NCBI GenBank assembly: GCA_949316235.1 | Contig: OX438749.1 | Location: 6,094,914 to 6,158,913, forward strand | Source: Oegoconia quadripuncta | Lineage: Eukaryota; Arthropoda; Insecta; Lepidoptera; Autostichidae | Length of the DNA stretch: 64,000 nucleotides | Direction of reading: 5' to 3' | In this document: in pieces, positions 53,440 to 63,699 of the stretch | How positions within the stretch are numbered: the first letter of the stretch is position 1 | Layout of the letters: each line of letters begins with the position of its first letter | Position numbers and translations under genes: made by a program | The notes under the pieces: model-generated | Databases searched by the model: none | What the model saw: the letters and a program-made list of their open reading frames with translations, nothing else | What the model was told of the DNA's origin: nothing

Positions 53440-53580
53440 TGACCACGCAACCCTAAAACCGCACTAAAATCAGACCACACTGAGATACGTCCGAACAAAA
53501 ACTGGAATCACACACACACGCACACACACAACGCCGTCAAACACATAATCGTCGGTTTTCGTCGGGGGCTAAAAATTCAT
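53440..53580 (-). repeat. 'GTCGGTTTTCGTCGGGGG' repeat with (CA)n
   Basis: CAACCCTAAAACCGCACTAA, CACACACACGCACACACACA, CGCCGTCAAACACATAATCG. Related to 11035..11172. Confidence 0.6.
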
Positions 53581-54058
53581 ACCACGTGTCTTTTTTCATA
53601 AAAACTTATCAGACAATGTATATGTATCAATATTTTTTTGAGCAGGATAAATGCTGATAAGCCGGTGCCTTTTTCAGCATCACCGGGCGGGGGGGCGAGC
53701 GATTTCCCTCTGCCTGTACTCATGTATCATCCGCTCTGCAATTATTGGGCCACACTGTATTTTTGTCCCAATGTAATCAAATAGGAATACTATCTTTACT
53801 TTTTCATTCAGTACAAATTAAAAAAATCAAACCTTCAGTTTTCTGTTATTCTTCATTGATAAATATTTAGGTAACTATTAGTATTTAGGTGTGTAGGTAT
53901 ATACATTTTAGTGTGATAGCCAGAGTTTATATAAGTTTCGTAAGTACGGAACTGTCGCCGTATTTCGCTGCCCTGGCCCATATTCATAGACGTTATATAT
54001 TACTGCGTACATAAATAATCTAAACTTAATAACAACCTTATATTGTTTAACTAGATTT

Positions 54059-54342
54059 ACTCCCGCGGCTTCGCCCTGCGTGGAATAACATTATCGCGGA
54101 AATTTATCCCGCGGGAACTATTCACTTTATCGGGATAAAAAATATACCATGTCTTAATCCAGGGTATATTCTACCTATATACCAAATTTCATCCAAATCC
54201 GTTGATCCGTTTCACTGTCTTTGAGCAACAAATAAACAAACAAACATCCAAACTTTCGCATTTATGAGATTTGTTAGATGCGTTCTAAATTAATTTCCGC
54301 GTAAAGTTATTCCACGTAGGCGAAGCCGCGGGCGGAAAGCTA
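54059..54342. mobile_element. two Hel-H copies head to head
   Basis: 54059..54278 is a full minus-strand copy (CTCCCGCGGCTTCGCCCTGC to TCGCATTTATGAGATTTGTT). 54289..54342 is a 3' part on the plus strand (TTTCCGCGTAAAGTTATTCC to GGCGGAAAGCTAG). Between them only ~10 bp. Confidence 0.75.
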
Positions 54343-55067
54343 GTTTATAATATTAGTTAGATTTGAACCATGAAAGCAGTAAAAAGTTATTGCCCGAAGA
54401 AACTAATTTGGTTTACTTGGGATTAAACATCCGTAGTTAATGAGATGTACACCTTTAATTACTAACCTACCTAATTTCACACCGAAGTCTACCTACCTAC
54501 TAGGTATCAAATAGGTAGTACAGGTCACAATGCCACTGACACCATAGTGGGTCGCTTAAATTAAAAACCAGAAATACAGAAAAATACAGAAAACCGCTTT
54601 ACGCAATCTAATAGTCGCCATTAATTACAAATTTTAAAGTTAACCCATTTAAGAAAGCCCATGAAGGGAAAAGTTTTCTCCTTATTTAAGTTAAAACAAG
54701 TTAAAATTATGTACAGTCCACAATATCGTACGGGAAATCCAAAGCCAGTTTGATTTTTTGTAAAACTTTTCAGAACATTTTCTTGCCAACCCTCGCTCTC
54801 TTATTTGAGAACTCGCGGGTTAGGCTCTTGTTCTATCAAATAAGTTCTTTACTTTTCCTTTACTTACACAAATAATAAATTAAGACTATGAAAGTACCGA
54901 TGGAACTGGAAATTTCTGGAGTAACCTTCCGATTCGTATCCATTATTTATTTTGAGGGAGGCAGAGGTGTTATGCCCTTTCTCCCTAATATCTAATCTTT
55001 ACAATACAAATATTCTTTATTGGATACCAACAGTCATCCAGTTGATATACAAAATATCCTTTAATTA

Positions 55068-55928
55068 AATTTAAAGATACTATAAAACAGAAACTTATTA
55101 AGAAAGCATTATAAAGTATAAGACTTTTTTGATGATAAAAATCCCTGGACATAACCAGCAGGTCATTCGCATGTCAGGCTATTTCACAATTAATTTGTGT
55201 TTACGAAAACTTAATGTATGTAAGAAAAAATCTAGAATCGTTTAAGAAAAATAGTGATGTACATGATGTTAATACCAGATATAAAAATAAAGTTGCTGTT
55301 CATGTCAGCCGTTTACACAAAGTCACTACTAGGTCATTTAAGGGGCAATGTATGTTTTATAATAAGGTTCCAGTGGACATTCAAAATTTACCTTTAAATA
55401 AATTCAAAGCCATCATAAAACAGACATTATGTAAATAATTATTATATTATTTTATATTATATAATTAGGCTATTATAAAATTTCTGACTATCTGGATGAT
55501 AAGCAAGCATGGACATAGAGCGCTTGGCGATATTCAGTCTAATTATAAAATATAATATAATTGTAATCCAAACTTATTTAAAAGAGCAACCATTGAGCTT
55601 CTTGCTTGTTCTTTTCTGGGGAATCTGCTTTGTGAATGAGCAATAATGTCAAAAACTTTAATAATAAGATAAAAAATGTGACGTTTTCAAGTGATAATTT
55701 TTATCCTACGAAATAAATTTTTTTTTTTTGATTTGATTTTGATTAATAATGACATATAAAAACCTTTTTGTAATATGATAAACTTGTTTTTAAAAGAGCA
55801 ACCCCTCGAGTCTCTTGCTTATTCTTCTCAGGAGAAAATTGCATTATGGACAAGCAGTAGATTAAAAAATGTAAAATTGACTATTTTAAATGTACCCTGT
55901 GTACCTACAAAATAAAGCATTTTTTCCT
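55068..55928 (+). pseudogene. L-A LINE, interrupted by L-B LINE
   Basis: Left part 55068..55195: TTTAAAGATACTATAAAACA, AAACTTATTAAGAAAGCATT and GTCAGGCTATTTCACAATTA. Right part 55741..55928: AATAATGACATATAAAAACC, AGAGCAACCCCTCGAGTCTC, CTACAAAATAAAGCATTTTT. Joined they follow the same order as the minus-strand L-A copy at 6457..7028. Confidence 0.82.
55196..55740 (+). pseudogene. L-B LINE nested in L-A
   Basis: 55214..55438 encodes NSDVHDVNTRYKNKVAVHVS, RLHKVTTRSFKGQCMFYNKV, PVDIQNLPLNKFKAIIKQTL and C-K, the end of a Jockey/CR1-like protein; then the 3' UTR (TTTTCTGGGGAATCTGCTTT, GTGAATGAGCAATAATGTCA), ending TTTTGATTTGATTTTGATT. 5'-truncated. Confidence 0.85.
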
Positions 55929-56168
55929 TTATCATCATCATATCAGCCATATGATGTCCACTGCTGAACATAGCCCCCCCCATAGATTTCCAGAGTGACC
56001 AGCTGGAAGCGGCTTGAATGTAAGGTTAACATTTGCGTGATCTCCAACTGTAATGCCCCACCGGCCACCAGTTCTTCATGCTTTACGCCCCGCTCACTGC
56101 CACTTCAACTTAATAATCCGCTGGGCTCTGTCAGTGACTTTCATTCGCCTACGGATTTCTTCACTATA

Positions 56169-56383
56169 GCAACCTTCGTGGCTCAATGTAAACAACATTT
56201 ATGATTCGGAGGTGGCGGGTTCGATCCCCAGGAGTCTACATGTTTAGTACTCGGTTTGGTTGGTGGTAGGGCATTTTAAATGTCCGCCTAGCTAGCCTAA
56301 ATTTACCGCCAAACAGCAATGTTAACACCATTATTGTGTTCCGGTTGTCAGAGATAAGATAGCCAGTTCCCCAAATAAGATGG
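56169..56383 (+). mobile_element. SINE-A with head, 3'-truncated
   Basis: ACCTTCGTGGCTCAATGTAA, GGCGGGTTCGATCCCCAGGA, TTTGGTTGGTGGTAGGGCAT, ending at CCCCAAATAAGATGG without the tail. Confidence 0.88.
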
Positions 56384-57240
56384 CCACCATTTGATCAAAA
56401 TTGATCCAATTTCCCAAAGTAACTGATGAATATCGAACAGTAGTTCAACCCAAATAATATTTGCGGATGGAACATCGGATACCGATACACTGAACCATGT
56501 TATTGGACCCAATAAAGGGAACGAGAACGTTTGACTCTCGGATTTTATATTTTCTAGCTCAGGTATATACGAAAGGCAAGATAAAAATTGGGTTATCAGA
56601 AAGAGAAAAGGAAATAGGTGATATTTTCCTTGGAGAAACTTTGAAAAGCAAATTTACTTAAACGAGTATGATTCCATGATGTCACATGTACTATTTAAGT
56701 TGGTGTACTTCTATTATATACCTATAATATATAAAATTAGAAAAGTAGAATTGCAAAGTTAGGTCAATGGGCGTAATGGCGAAGCTCCTCTCTTGACCCT
56801 CTTTTATTTATTAGGGACATTAAACAGTTTTACAATGTGTATAACTTAAGCCTGCGCCGAGGGAAATGTGCTAAAACAGCAGTTACTGTTAAGTTGATAA
56901 ATTCAACAATACTTGATATACACATTTAAAAAAAATACTTTTACCATGACGAAGAATGTCTTAATATTTACTCCGTGGAAAAATGTTAAAATTATTTATA
57001 CATTACTCTACAAAATTACGGAAAGTTAGACAAAAATGCAAAAAACGTATGGTGGCGTTAAGTATTTTTTTAGTTTATAACATTAGAAATCTACGCTTAT
57101 TTTTAGTTCAACCGAAACAGGAGTGTTTATACTACAAATTTACCGTCTCCAATATAAAAAATTGTATTAGGCAATTAAGATATGAATTTATCAAAATGCG
57201 CTTCAAATCCGCCATACATTTTTACTATGGCGGCCGCGCG
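56384..57240. other. no gene seen; upstream of promoter
   Basis: AT-rich; the 88-aa frame 56983..57249 is unsupported. The last 60 bp become GC-rich (ATGGCGGCCGCGCGGCG) toward the promoter. Confidence 0.4.
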
Positions 57241-57282
57241 GCGATATAAAATAATGTCGCGCATCGCTGTGATTCAGTCGCC
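57230..57282 (+). promoter_or_regulatory. core promoter: TATA box plus initiator
   Basis: TATAAA at 57245..57250 and an arthropod initiator TCAGT with its A at 57276, 31 bp downstream of the first T of the TATA box, the optimal spacing. A GC-rich shoulder precedes it, and a 5' UTR-like exon with a strong donor follows. Confidence 0.65.
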
Positions 57283-57376
57283 CACAAGTGTTCAGAGCGA
57301 GCGCACGTCACTTTGTTGAGCGCCACTATACACACCGATCGCGTCATTTCGTGTACCGGCGACGGCCGAAAACGGT
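57276..57376 (+). other. non-coding first exon (5' UTR)
   Basis: From the initiator A to GGT|GTAAGT (donor at 57377). GC-rich, no ATG. Would splice to the acceptor TTGTTTCAG at 57899. Confidence 0.5.
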
Positions 57377-57639
57377 GTAAGTATATTTTTCGGAGTTTTA
57401 AATAGACTGCTAACTTTTTCTTGCATACAAAAAATACCAAGAGACGTTACATTAGTTAAGTATATGTGATGTATGTACATATTACATTTAGGTTATTGTT
57501 CTGTACTTTCATTAAGACATTGGTCAGTTGCGTAGCAACTTTATTCTGGTTTTGTCTGTCATGTTATATTATCATATATTTTTTGTAAAGCTGTCCTTTC
57601 TAATAACCTCTTTTTTTTTTTTTAATTTTAATTTTCTTT

Positions 57640-57757
57640 TAACCACCGGTTGTCCGGAAGAGGTCACCGAAGTTGTACAATGTAGTTTATCATAACTGTA
57701 GTACCTATATTACTGTTGTTTCATTTCTTGTGCAATAAAGAGTATTCTTTCACTTAT
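57640..57757 (+). mobile_element. LINE 3' tail scrap in intron 1 (L-E-like)
   Basis: ACCACCGGTTGTCCGGAAGA, GTTGTACAATGTAG, GTGCAATAAAGAGTATTCTT; the last motif matches the L-E 3' end at 59560. Confidence 0.55.
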
Positions 57758-57903
57758 TTAATCATTCATTATTTTTTCGAAATAAAATTTCGGATTGACA
57801 ATATATTGGTCTAGTTGGGTGGAGTTCGACAAGATGAGCCAAGTTAAGAAAACTGCAATGGCGTCATTCATTACAGTAATAAACTATTATTTGTTTCAGT
57901 AAA

Positions 57904-57996
57904 ATGGGAAACCGTAAAAAAAGATATTATAAATTAATAAGCAAGACGAGATTCAAGAAAAAAAATAAAACTACAACGCAAATTGATAATGAACAG
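57904..57996 (+). CDS. first coding exon, basic N terminus (unidentified gene)
   Basis: Acceptor TTGTTTCAG ends at 57899; ATG at 57904 (AAAATGG context); 31 codons MGNRKKRYYKLISKTRFKKK, NKTTTQIDNEQ; donor CAG|GTCAGT at 57997, phase 0. The very basic start could be a nuclear localisation region. Together with 58341..58496 it gives 83 residues in one frame. Similar basic starts followed by 'NG.R..(D/N)' blocks occur in Mutator-like transposase-derived insect proteins, but that link is only a suggestion from memory. Confidence 0.5.
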
Positions 57997-58034
57997 GTCA
58001 GTTCTTGTAATTGTAGCAAATATAAGGTCCAATT

Positions 58035-58241
58035 TGTACGGTGAATGTAGGTATGTAACATAACAAACGACTTTCACTGTGGCGACATGGTTGAAAAAAA
58101 ATAACAAAAAATTTATTTCCCATCCTAATTTCGATCAGCTGATTGCCGATTTGTTTGGGGATTGGGGAGTGAATTTTTTTTTCGACAAAGTCGCCATAGT
58201 GTAAGTTCTTTGTTATGCTACATAGATACATTCACCGTACA
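58035..58241. mobile_element. foldback MITE in the intron
   Basis: TGTACGGTGAATGTAGGTAT, GTAACATAACAAACGACTTT, CACTGTGGCGAC and the inverse (GTCGCCATAGTGTAAGTTCT ... TTCACCGTACA). Arms about 60 bp, ~85-bp loop. Confidence 0.8.
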
Positions 58242-58340
58242 CAAGGAACGCACTTAATTCAATTGGACATTTGATAAGAGTTTTCATAATTGACTGAATA
58301 ACTTATTTTGGACAACTACTAGTAATGCTGTTTTTTTTAG

Positions 58341-58496
58341 GAATCTCCGCAAGAAACGTCTGATTTTGAATTAAATATAGATATTGAAAATGAAAAGCAA
58401 GAAGAAATTACAATAAACGGAAACAGACTTATAAATTTTACTTACATTTATCAACAACTACAAGAAATTTCAAGTCATAACTCAGCACTTGGTTGT
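58341..58496 (+). CDS. second coding exon, cut by a LINE insertion
   Basis: Acceptor CTGTTTTTTTTAG ends at 58340. In phase 0 it reads ESPQETSDFELNIDIENEKQ, EEITINGNRLINFTYIYQQL, QEISSHNSALGC (52 codons), after which LINE sequence begins. TGTATA at 58494..58499 and again at 59598..59603 may be the LINE's target duplication. Removing the LINE would give GC-I-N-D and a stop, so the frame may have ended or been spliced near here. The acidic stretch then hydrophobic/His/Cys block is unlike the LINEs. Possibly a host gene or a domesticated/decayed transposon gene. Confidence 0.45.
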
Positions 58497-59597
58497 ATAC
58501 ATACATACAATCCTATACATCTGGAACTAGACATGTGCACTACGGTGTACCTCAAGGCCAGTGTATTAGGCCCACTCCTTTTTCTAATATATATAAATGA
58601 CATTCCGAAATCTACAAATCATCCTATGGTGTTATTTGCCGATGATAGCACTGTGGTATATGAGGATGAAGAGGATATCAACAGCAGTCTTTCATCTATC
58701 ATTGACTGGTTGGAATGTAATAACCTTAAGATTAACCCAGACAAAACGAAAATAATGAACTTTAAACAAAGAAACCATTTAAATATGACAACAAATGTAC
58801 AATATAATAGTAAAAGGGTGGATGAAGCATCAGTAACTCAATTCTTGGGTATTAATATTGACAGTAACATGGAATGGACGACACAAATAAATGAAGTATG
58901 CAAAAAAGTAACAAAGTTCTCATATGCATTACATATCTTAAGCAAAACTGTTAACCGCGGAGCTGTACTTACGGCCTATCATGGCTACGTAGCTTCTACT
59001 CTGAGATATAGTATAATTTTCTGGGGGAATGCCACAGACAATGAACAAGTGTTTATAGCCCAGAAGCGATGTATAAGAGTTATTTGTAATTTGCGACGCA
59101 CAGATTCTTGCAAACCCTTCTATAAGCAGCTGAATTTACTCACGGTTCCTTCTATTTATATTTACAAGACTGCAATTTTTGTTCGGTCTAATCCTGAGCA
59201 TTTTGAACATGTTAAACGAGCACGGCGACGTGATCAGTTACGTTTAGTATCCTGTAAAACTACACTTTTTAGAAATAGCATCTTTGCAATGGCACCAATA
59301 ATATACAATAAGATACCTAAAATCATTCGAGAATTTCATGATCTAAGTACATTCAAGAGTTCGTTGTTTAAATATTTAATAGAAAAACACATTATTCCAT
59401 TAAAGATTTCTTGAATGACAAATCTGCTTGATTGTTTCTGAGCGGGAAAACAGCACCTAATTTAAATTTGCAGTTGTTAATTTGCATTGAGTTACTATTT
59501 GACTTGTTATATTATTATTGACTCTATGTGTTGAATAATGTAATTTTGCTTTTGTTAATTGTGCAATAAAGAGTATTTGATTGATTGATTGATTGAA
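58497..59597 (+). mobile_element. L-E non-LTR retrotransposon, 5'-truncated
   Basis: Starts within the RT domain (SGTRHVHYGVPQG) and continues to a 3' UTR with GTGCAATAAAGAGTATTTGA and a (TTGA)n tail at 59578..59596. Reasonably young: 293 codons are still open. Confidence 0.8.
58533..59414 (+). pseudogene. reverse transcriptase C-terminal half (L-E), one frameshift
   Basis: An extra base at about 58559 separates GVPQG (58544..58558) from SVLGPLLFLIYINDI in the long frame. The catalytic FADD (residues 35-38 of the 293-aa frame) is intact, followed by WLECNNLKINPDKTK, FLGINIDSNMEW, a thumb region with HGYVASTLRYSIIFWGNATD and IAQKRCIRVICN, and the terminal APIIYNKIPKIIREFHDLST, FKSSLFKYLIEK. 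This order fits Jockey/CR1-group LINEs. The endonuclease and N-terminal RT are missing, so it cannot move itself. Confidence 0.88.
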
Positions 59598-60598
59598 TGT
59601 ATAAATGACTGAATATAATTCATGTTAAATATTCCCTGACTATGTAATTTTAATCTAATTTCATTTCAATTTGACATTTTTATTTACCAATTTCAATCGT
59701 ATTTTACAATTTTAACATTGTCCTTAATAATTGACATGGAATTATAATATTAATTTTCGAAACTAAGCTAATGGGTATCTACTGTAATATATTTGTTTTT
59801 TTTTTTTGCAAAAAAATCCTACCATCTTAGATAAGCCTATGTACCTACCTTAGGTAAATAACTAACCATTTTTTTTGTATGCCAAAATGGATCACAATCA
59901 TCAAAATGGAGTAGATCACAGTGTTACTTATACCATAATATTTACTAACATCTTTTATACCTGTGTTTCACATTAATAAATTGAATTGAATTGAACTTTT
60001 GCGTTTTATAATCTGTAGATTTTGCAACATCACCAATAGTTTTACATTATTGATAAACTTTCCTAAAAGATCAATAAAAATTAAATTTAACAAGGATTTT
60101 GTTTTAATTTTTAGCACATTTGGTCAATATTAAAAAGGAGTAGACAAAGTAAAAATAATTGATACTAAATAGCCCTGAAAATTATTGCGAGAAGAAATCC
60201 AATACAACCCCCAATAAAGAAAATGTGAGTTACATATGTTTACGCTCGGACGGTGTTCGGTCTGCCATACGCACATTCGCATCAAGCGAAATACCTAAAC
60301 AGCGCGCGCGTCTTTCGCTCGGCGCAGCCTTAAGCAAGATAGTAAGAAACTAGTATATAGATGATTGCCAAACCAACAGCATTATCCACAAATTACTAAC
60401 AACTCAGTACTAAGTATCAGATGCCGTCGAAGAAGCTACAGTTTAAACAGGAGGAATATGTAGAAATAGTAGATGAGAGCATAGTGCAGATGACAGGAAT
60501 TTAAGTATAAATTATTTATATTGTGACATTAACGTTATTTGGCCAAAAACGTTCAGCTTTTTCAAATCCCTGAGCTGTCAACACGCCTTTATAGTCTA
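59598..60598. other. LINE/SINE tail scraps; no supported gene
   Basis: 59800..59998 ends AATAAATTGAATTGAATTGA like another LINE 3' tail. 60421..60504 is a 27-codon ORF (MPSKKLQFKQEEYVEIVDES, IVQMTGI), unsupported. The 64-aa frame 60159..60353 covers a GC-rich patch (CAGCGCGCGCGTCTTTCGCT) of unknown nature. Confidence 0.4.
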
Positions 60599-61600
60599 TA
60601 CAGGGTGAATTTGATTTCGTCATTATTACTTTGCAGTTGCAATATTATTTTATGAAAAAGAAAATAGTTGCTATTTTATGGAAAATAATAAAATAGTCTG
60701 TAGACACTTCATGGTGAAATTTAATTCTTGTAATTCCTGTTTACTGACGACTCCACTCTTGATTACAAACAAGAATGAGATCAGATACAAGATCATTACG
60801 GAATGACTTAGTCTCTTGCACAAGGGTATTTGAAGCACATTGAAGGGTTAGCACATCCTTTGTGGGACACAGCATACGCTTTTACAATAAAATACCAGAA
60901 CATGTATTGAGTTTAACAGAGCAGAAATTTAATCGCCACATTAAAGAAACTCTGTGTAAGAAGGGTTATTACAGGATAGATGATTATTTAGGCGATAAGG
61001 AGGTCTGGTGTTAGCTGGTTGTTATGTTAATTGCTATTGTTTTGTAATATTTTATATAAAATGTAATATTATTGTAAAGATGGAAACTAATTGAAAAGAT
61101 GTGTTGTTGCGGAGTTTCTTGTCGCTTCTTCTCCCTAACCATAACACCTTGCGAAGCGATGTAGTTTAAAAAAAAAATAACATGTTGACTTTCAATAAGT
61201 GATATTTTTGTATCCTACATTGAATAAAATATTTTTGAGTTTGATTTTTTGATTTTGAAGGTTTCAGGCAACTTGCTTGGAAGATTTCAGTTTAAAAACG
61301 ACGTAACGTATGATTATAGGTATACAGGGTGAAATTGAATTCGTGTAATTCCCATTAACTGGTGACTCTACTCCTGATTACGGTCAACATTCCCCAAGGA
61401 ACCATAGTCGAATTCGATCAAAAAATTATCGATTACCCTTACAAAGTAAACCATTCTGAAATCACCGTTAGTATGGAATTACAACAATTAAATGTCTCAC
61501 TTTAGTGACTATTTTATTATTTTTCATAAAATAAGAACTATACTTTCTTTTTCATAAATTAATATTGCAACTGCAAAGTAATGAACATTGTATACCTATT
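60599..61600. mobile_element. foldback element, 'CAGGGTGAATTTGA' family, split by a LINE
   Basis: The left part has TATACAGGGTGAATTTGATT, TACTTTGCAGTTGCAATATT, ATGAAAAAGAAAATAG. The inverse lies at 61508..61595 (CTTTCTTTTTCATAAATTAA, TATTGCAACTGCAAAGTAAT). Inner arms 60709..60780 (GGTGAAATTTAATTCTTGTA, ACTCCACTCTTGATTAC) and 61322..61480 (TACAGGGTGAAATTGAATTC, GGTGACTCTACTCCTGATTA) match the element at 23232. L-F lies between. Confidence 0.6.
60815..61258 (+). pseudogene. L-F LINE tail nested in the foldback element
   Basis: 60877..61013 encodes GHSIRFYNKIPEHVLSLTEQ, KFNRHIKETLCKKGYYRIDD, YLGDKEVWC then TAG: the usual end of a Jockey/CR1-like protein. The 3' UTR has GTTGTTGCGGAGTTTCTTGT and ends TTTGAGTTTGATTTTTTGAT. 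The upstream part is truncated. Confidence 0.82.
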
Positions 61601-62020
61601 TATTTAATGAACTACATATTTGTAAATTGAAATTATTTAGTATAGAAATTAATTATATAATTATTTAGATTAACTCTAAACAATATTTGCACACCACACA
61701 GTGGTAGAATTTGCGGAGACAATTATAGCTTTAAGAACTTCATGTACCAAATTCCGTAGCAAATAAACATTTCATTTCATGAATGAATGAATGACGGACA
61801 TAAAAATGGTAAATGAGTGTCACAATCGACAACAAGAGTATAATTAAAATGGATGATGGATAATGGTTAATTGTGTAATTACCTTATATGCAGTTGCATG
61901 CATATTTACTCTGCGACCATTTCTTCAAACCGACTGAGTCATGAATGTTTACTTGTATACCGGATGAGTTTTCTGTACTGTCCCCTTTTTTTTATCGATC
62001 TTTGTGTGTGTATTTATCCT
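61601..62020. other. no gene seen
   Basis: AT-rich, with a short (GAAT)n run at 61780. Confidence 0.45.
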
Positions 62021-62021
62021 T

Positions 62022-62235
62022 TTGGTAGGTGGTAGGGAATTTTAAATGACGGCCTGGCTAGCTACCACCACCTTATCTAAATCTGCCGCCAAGCAGCAAT
62101 GTTAATAACATTGTTGTGTTCCGGTGTCAGAGATAAGATAGCCAGTCCCCCAAATATGTTGCGGTTCGACCTCATCTTCACTTAACATCAGGTGTGATTG
62201 AGGTCTAGCACGAACCCGTCGTGCATAAAAAAAAG
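62022..62235 (+). mobile_element. SINE-A, 5'-truncated
   Basis: TTTTGGTAGGTGGTAGGGAA to ACCCGTCGTGCATAAAAAAA, body deleted around CCAAATA. Confidence 0.9.
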
Positions 62236-62311
62236 ACATAGTTACAAATTTATTTCATTGCTCAACAATATAGGTCTCATTGAAGTCATTTAAACCTTGT
62301 GAGACTTGAAT

Positions 62312-62688
62312 CGCCTCCGTGGCTCAATGCAATGTAACATTTACGAATGTGTTTAGTACTAGGTTTGGTTGGTGATAGGGCATTTTAAATCTTCAACAGC
62401 AGAGTGAATAGGCATTTACTGGGATAGCGTGCTTCATCTTCGACCACATCCTCACTTTCCATCAGGTGAAATTGTGGTCAAACGCGAATCCAGTCAATCA
62501 TAAAAAAAAAGAAAAAAATGTCCGCCTGGCTAGTACCAACATCTTATTTGTTCATTGTTGTATTTCGGTTGTCAGTCAATATGATGGGGTATCTGGGTCA
62601 GTTCGCTTCCACCTTCGGCCTTATCTTCATTTAACATCAGGCGTGATTGAGGACAAATGCTAACCCGTTTTGCAAAAAAAAGATTATT
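62312..62688 (+). mobile_element. SINE-A split by L-C LINE tail
   Basis: 62312..62390 (CGCCTCCGTGGCTCAATGCA to GGGCATTTTAAAT) and 62519..62688 (TGTCCGCCTGGCTAGTACCA to ACCCGTTTTGCAAAAAAAAG) form one copy. The normal SINE-A reads GCATTTTAAATGTCCGCCTG across the join. Confidence 0.88.
62391..62518 (+). mobile_element. L-C LINE tail nested in SINE-A
   Basis: CTTCAACAGCAGAGTGAATA, GGCATTTACTGGGATAGCGT (FNSRVNRHLL-like block), 3' end TTTCCATCAGGTGAAATTGT, GGTCAAACGCGAATCCAGTC, A-rich tail. AAAT at the junction may be the target duplication, but it merges with the A-tail. Confidence 0.85.
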
Positions 62689-63210
62689 GATGCAAAATAA
62701 ACTACTTTGTAATATATTATTTGATTTTACATTGAGACGATTAAATGTAGCTGTTGTTATTTTGTTCTAGCTGTTTATTGCACTCTGGTCCTATGCACTA
62801 ATAGAGTGCGCAATAGTTAAACCGTGTTGTGTACTCCTGTCGCAGTCGACAAAGTAAATAGGTCGAAATTATACCAGAACCACAGCAGCTGTAGTAAACA
62901 GAGCTGGTATGTGACAAAGATTCTAATGTCGGTGAAAGATATGAGTTGAAGCGGAATCATATTCACTAGGTTGATTGAAATTTAAATAACTGAAAAATGA
63001 GAAAAACCCCAATAACACTTATCGTACCACTGATAATATCGTCCAGGTAGATCCAGACCAAAAGATATTGTTAAAATTGTTAAAATATCTTCGATACAAA
63101 CAGATTACAGTCAGAAAATAAGTACAATAGTGAGCTTATCTCTAAAGCGATCTCTTCCAATAGGCTTTGGGAGGTTAGAAATTTTACACGGGACGGAACA
63201 AACAAAAAAG
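62689..63210. other. no gene seen
   Basis: No recognised repeat or open frame of note. Confidence 0.4.
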
Positions 63211-63388
63211 ATAAGGTCGAAGGTGGAAGCGTACTGACCCGGAAAACCCAACACATTTGGGGGACTGTCTATCTTATCTCTGACAACTGGAACACAACAA
63301 TGGTATTAACATTGCTGCTTGGCGGCAGATTTAGATAAGATGGCGGAAGCTAGCCAGGCGGACATTAAAAATGCCCTACCACCAACCA
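63211..63388 (-). mobile_element. SINE-A, both ends lost
   Basis: Minus strand: TGGTTGGTGGTAGGGCATTT to GCTTCCACCTTCGACCTTAT. Close in sequence to the copy at 47153. Confidence 0.9.
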
Positions 63389-63699
63389 TAATTTTTAGAA
63401 AGAGAGTGGCACCGAAGGACTGTCGCGAATCTGTCCCGTAGTTTTACTCTTCCATACAAAAAAACTGTACTAAAATCGGACCACGCATTGCTGAGAATTA
63501 CTTCGCGGCACTCGTCACGTCACCTAATAACTTAATTCTACGATTAAAACGAGTTCAAAATAAAATATGGCGTTAACTGTGCGTATGTGATCCATGCTCC
63601 ATTTTAAAATATTCAAATTTCATTGAAATTCGCCATACGGCAATTCAAAACATGGTCGTAGTGTTAGCCTTGGTACAAATCACTGTTAGTACTAATACC

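Noticed and set aside
57225..57480. 71-aa and 62-aa minus ORFs across the promoter
   Set aside because: Antisense to the TATA/initiator and first exon; no family resemblance.
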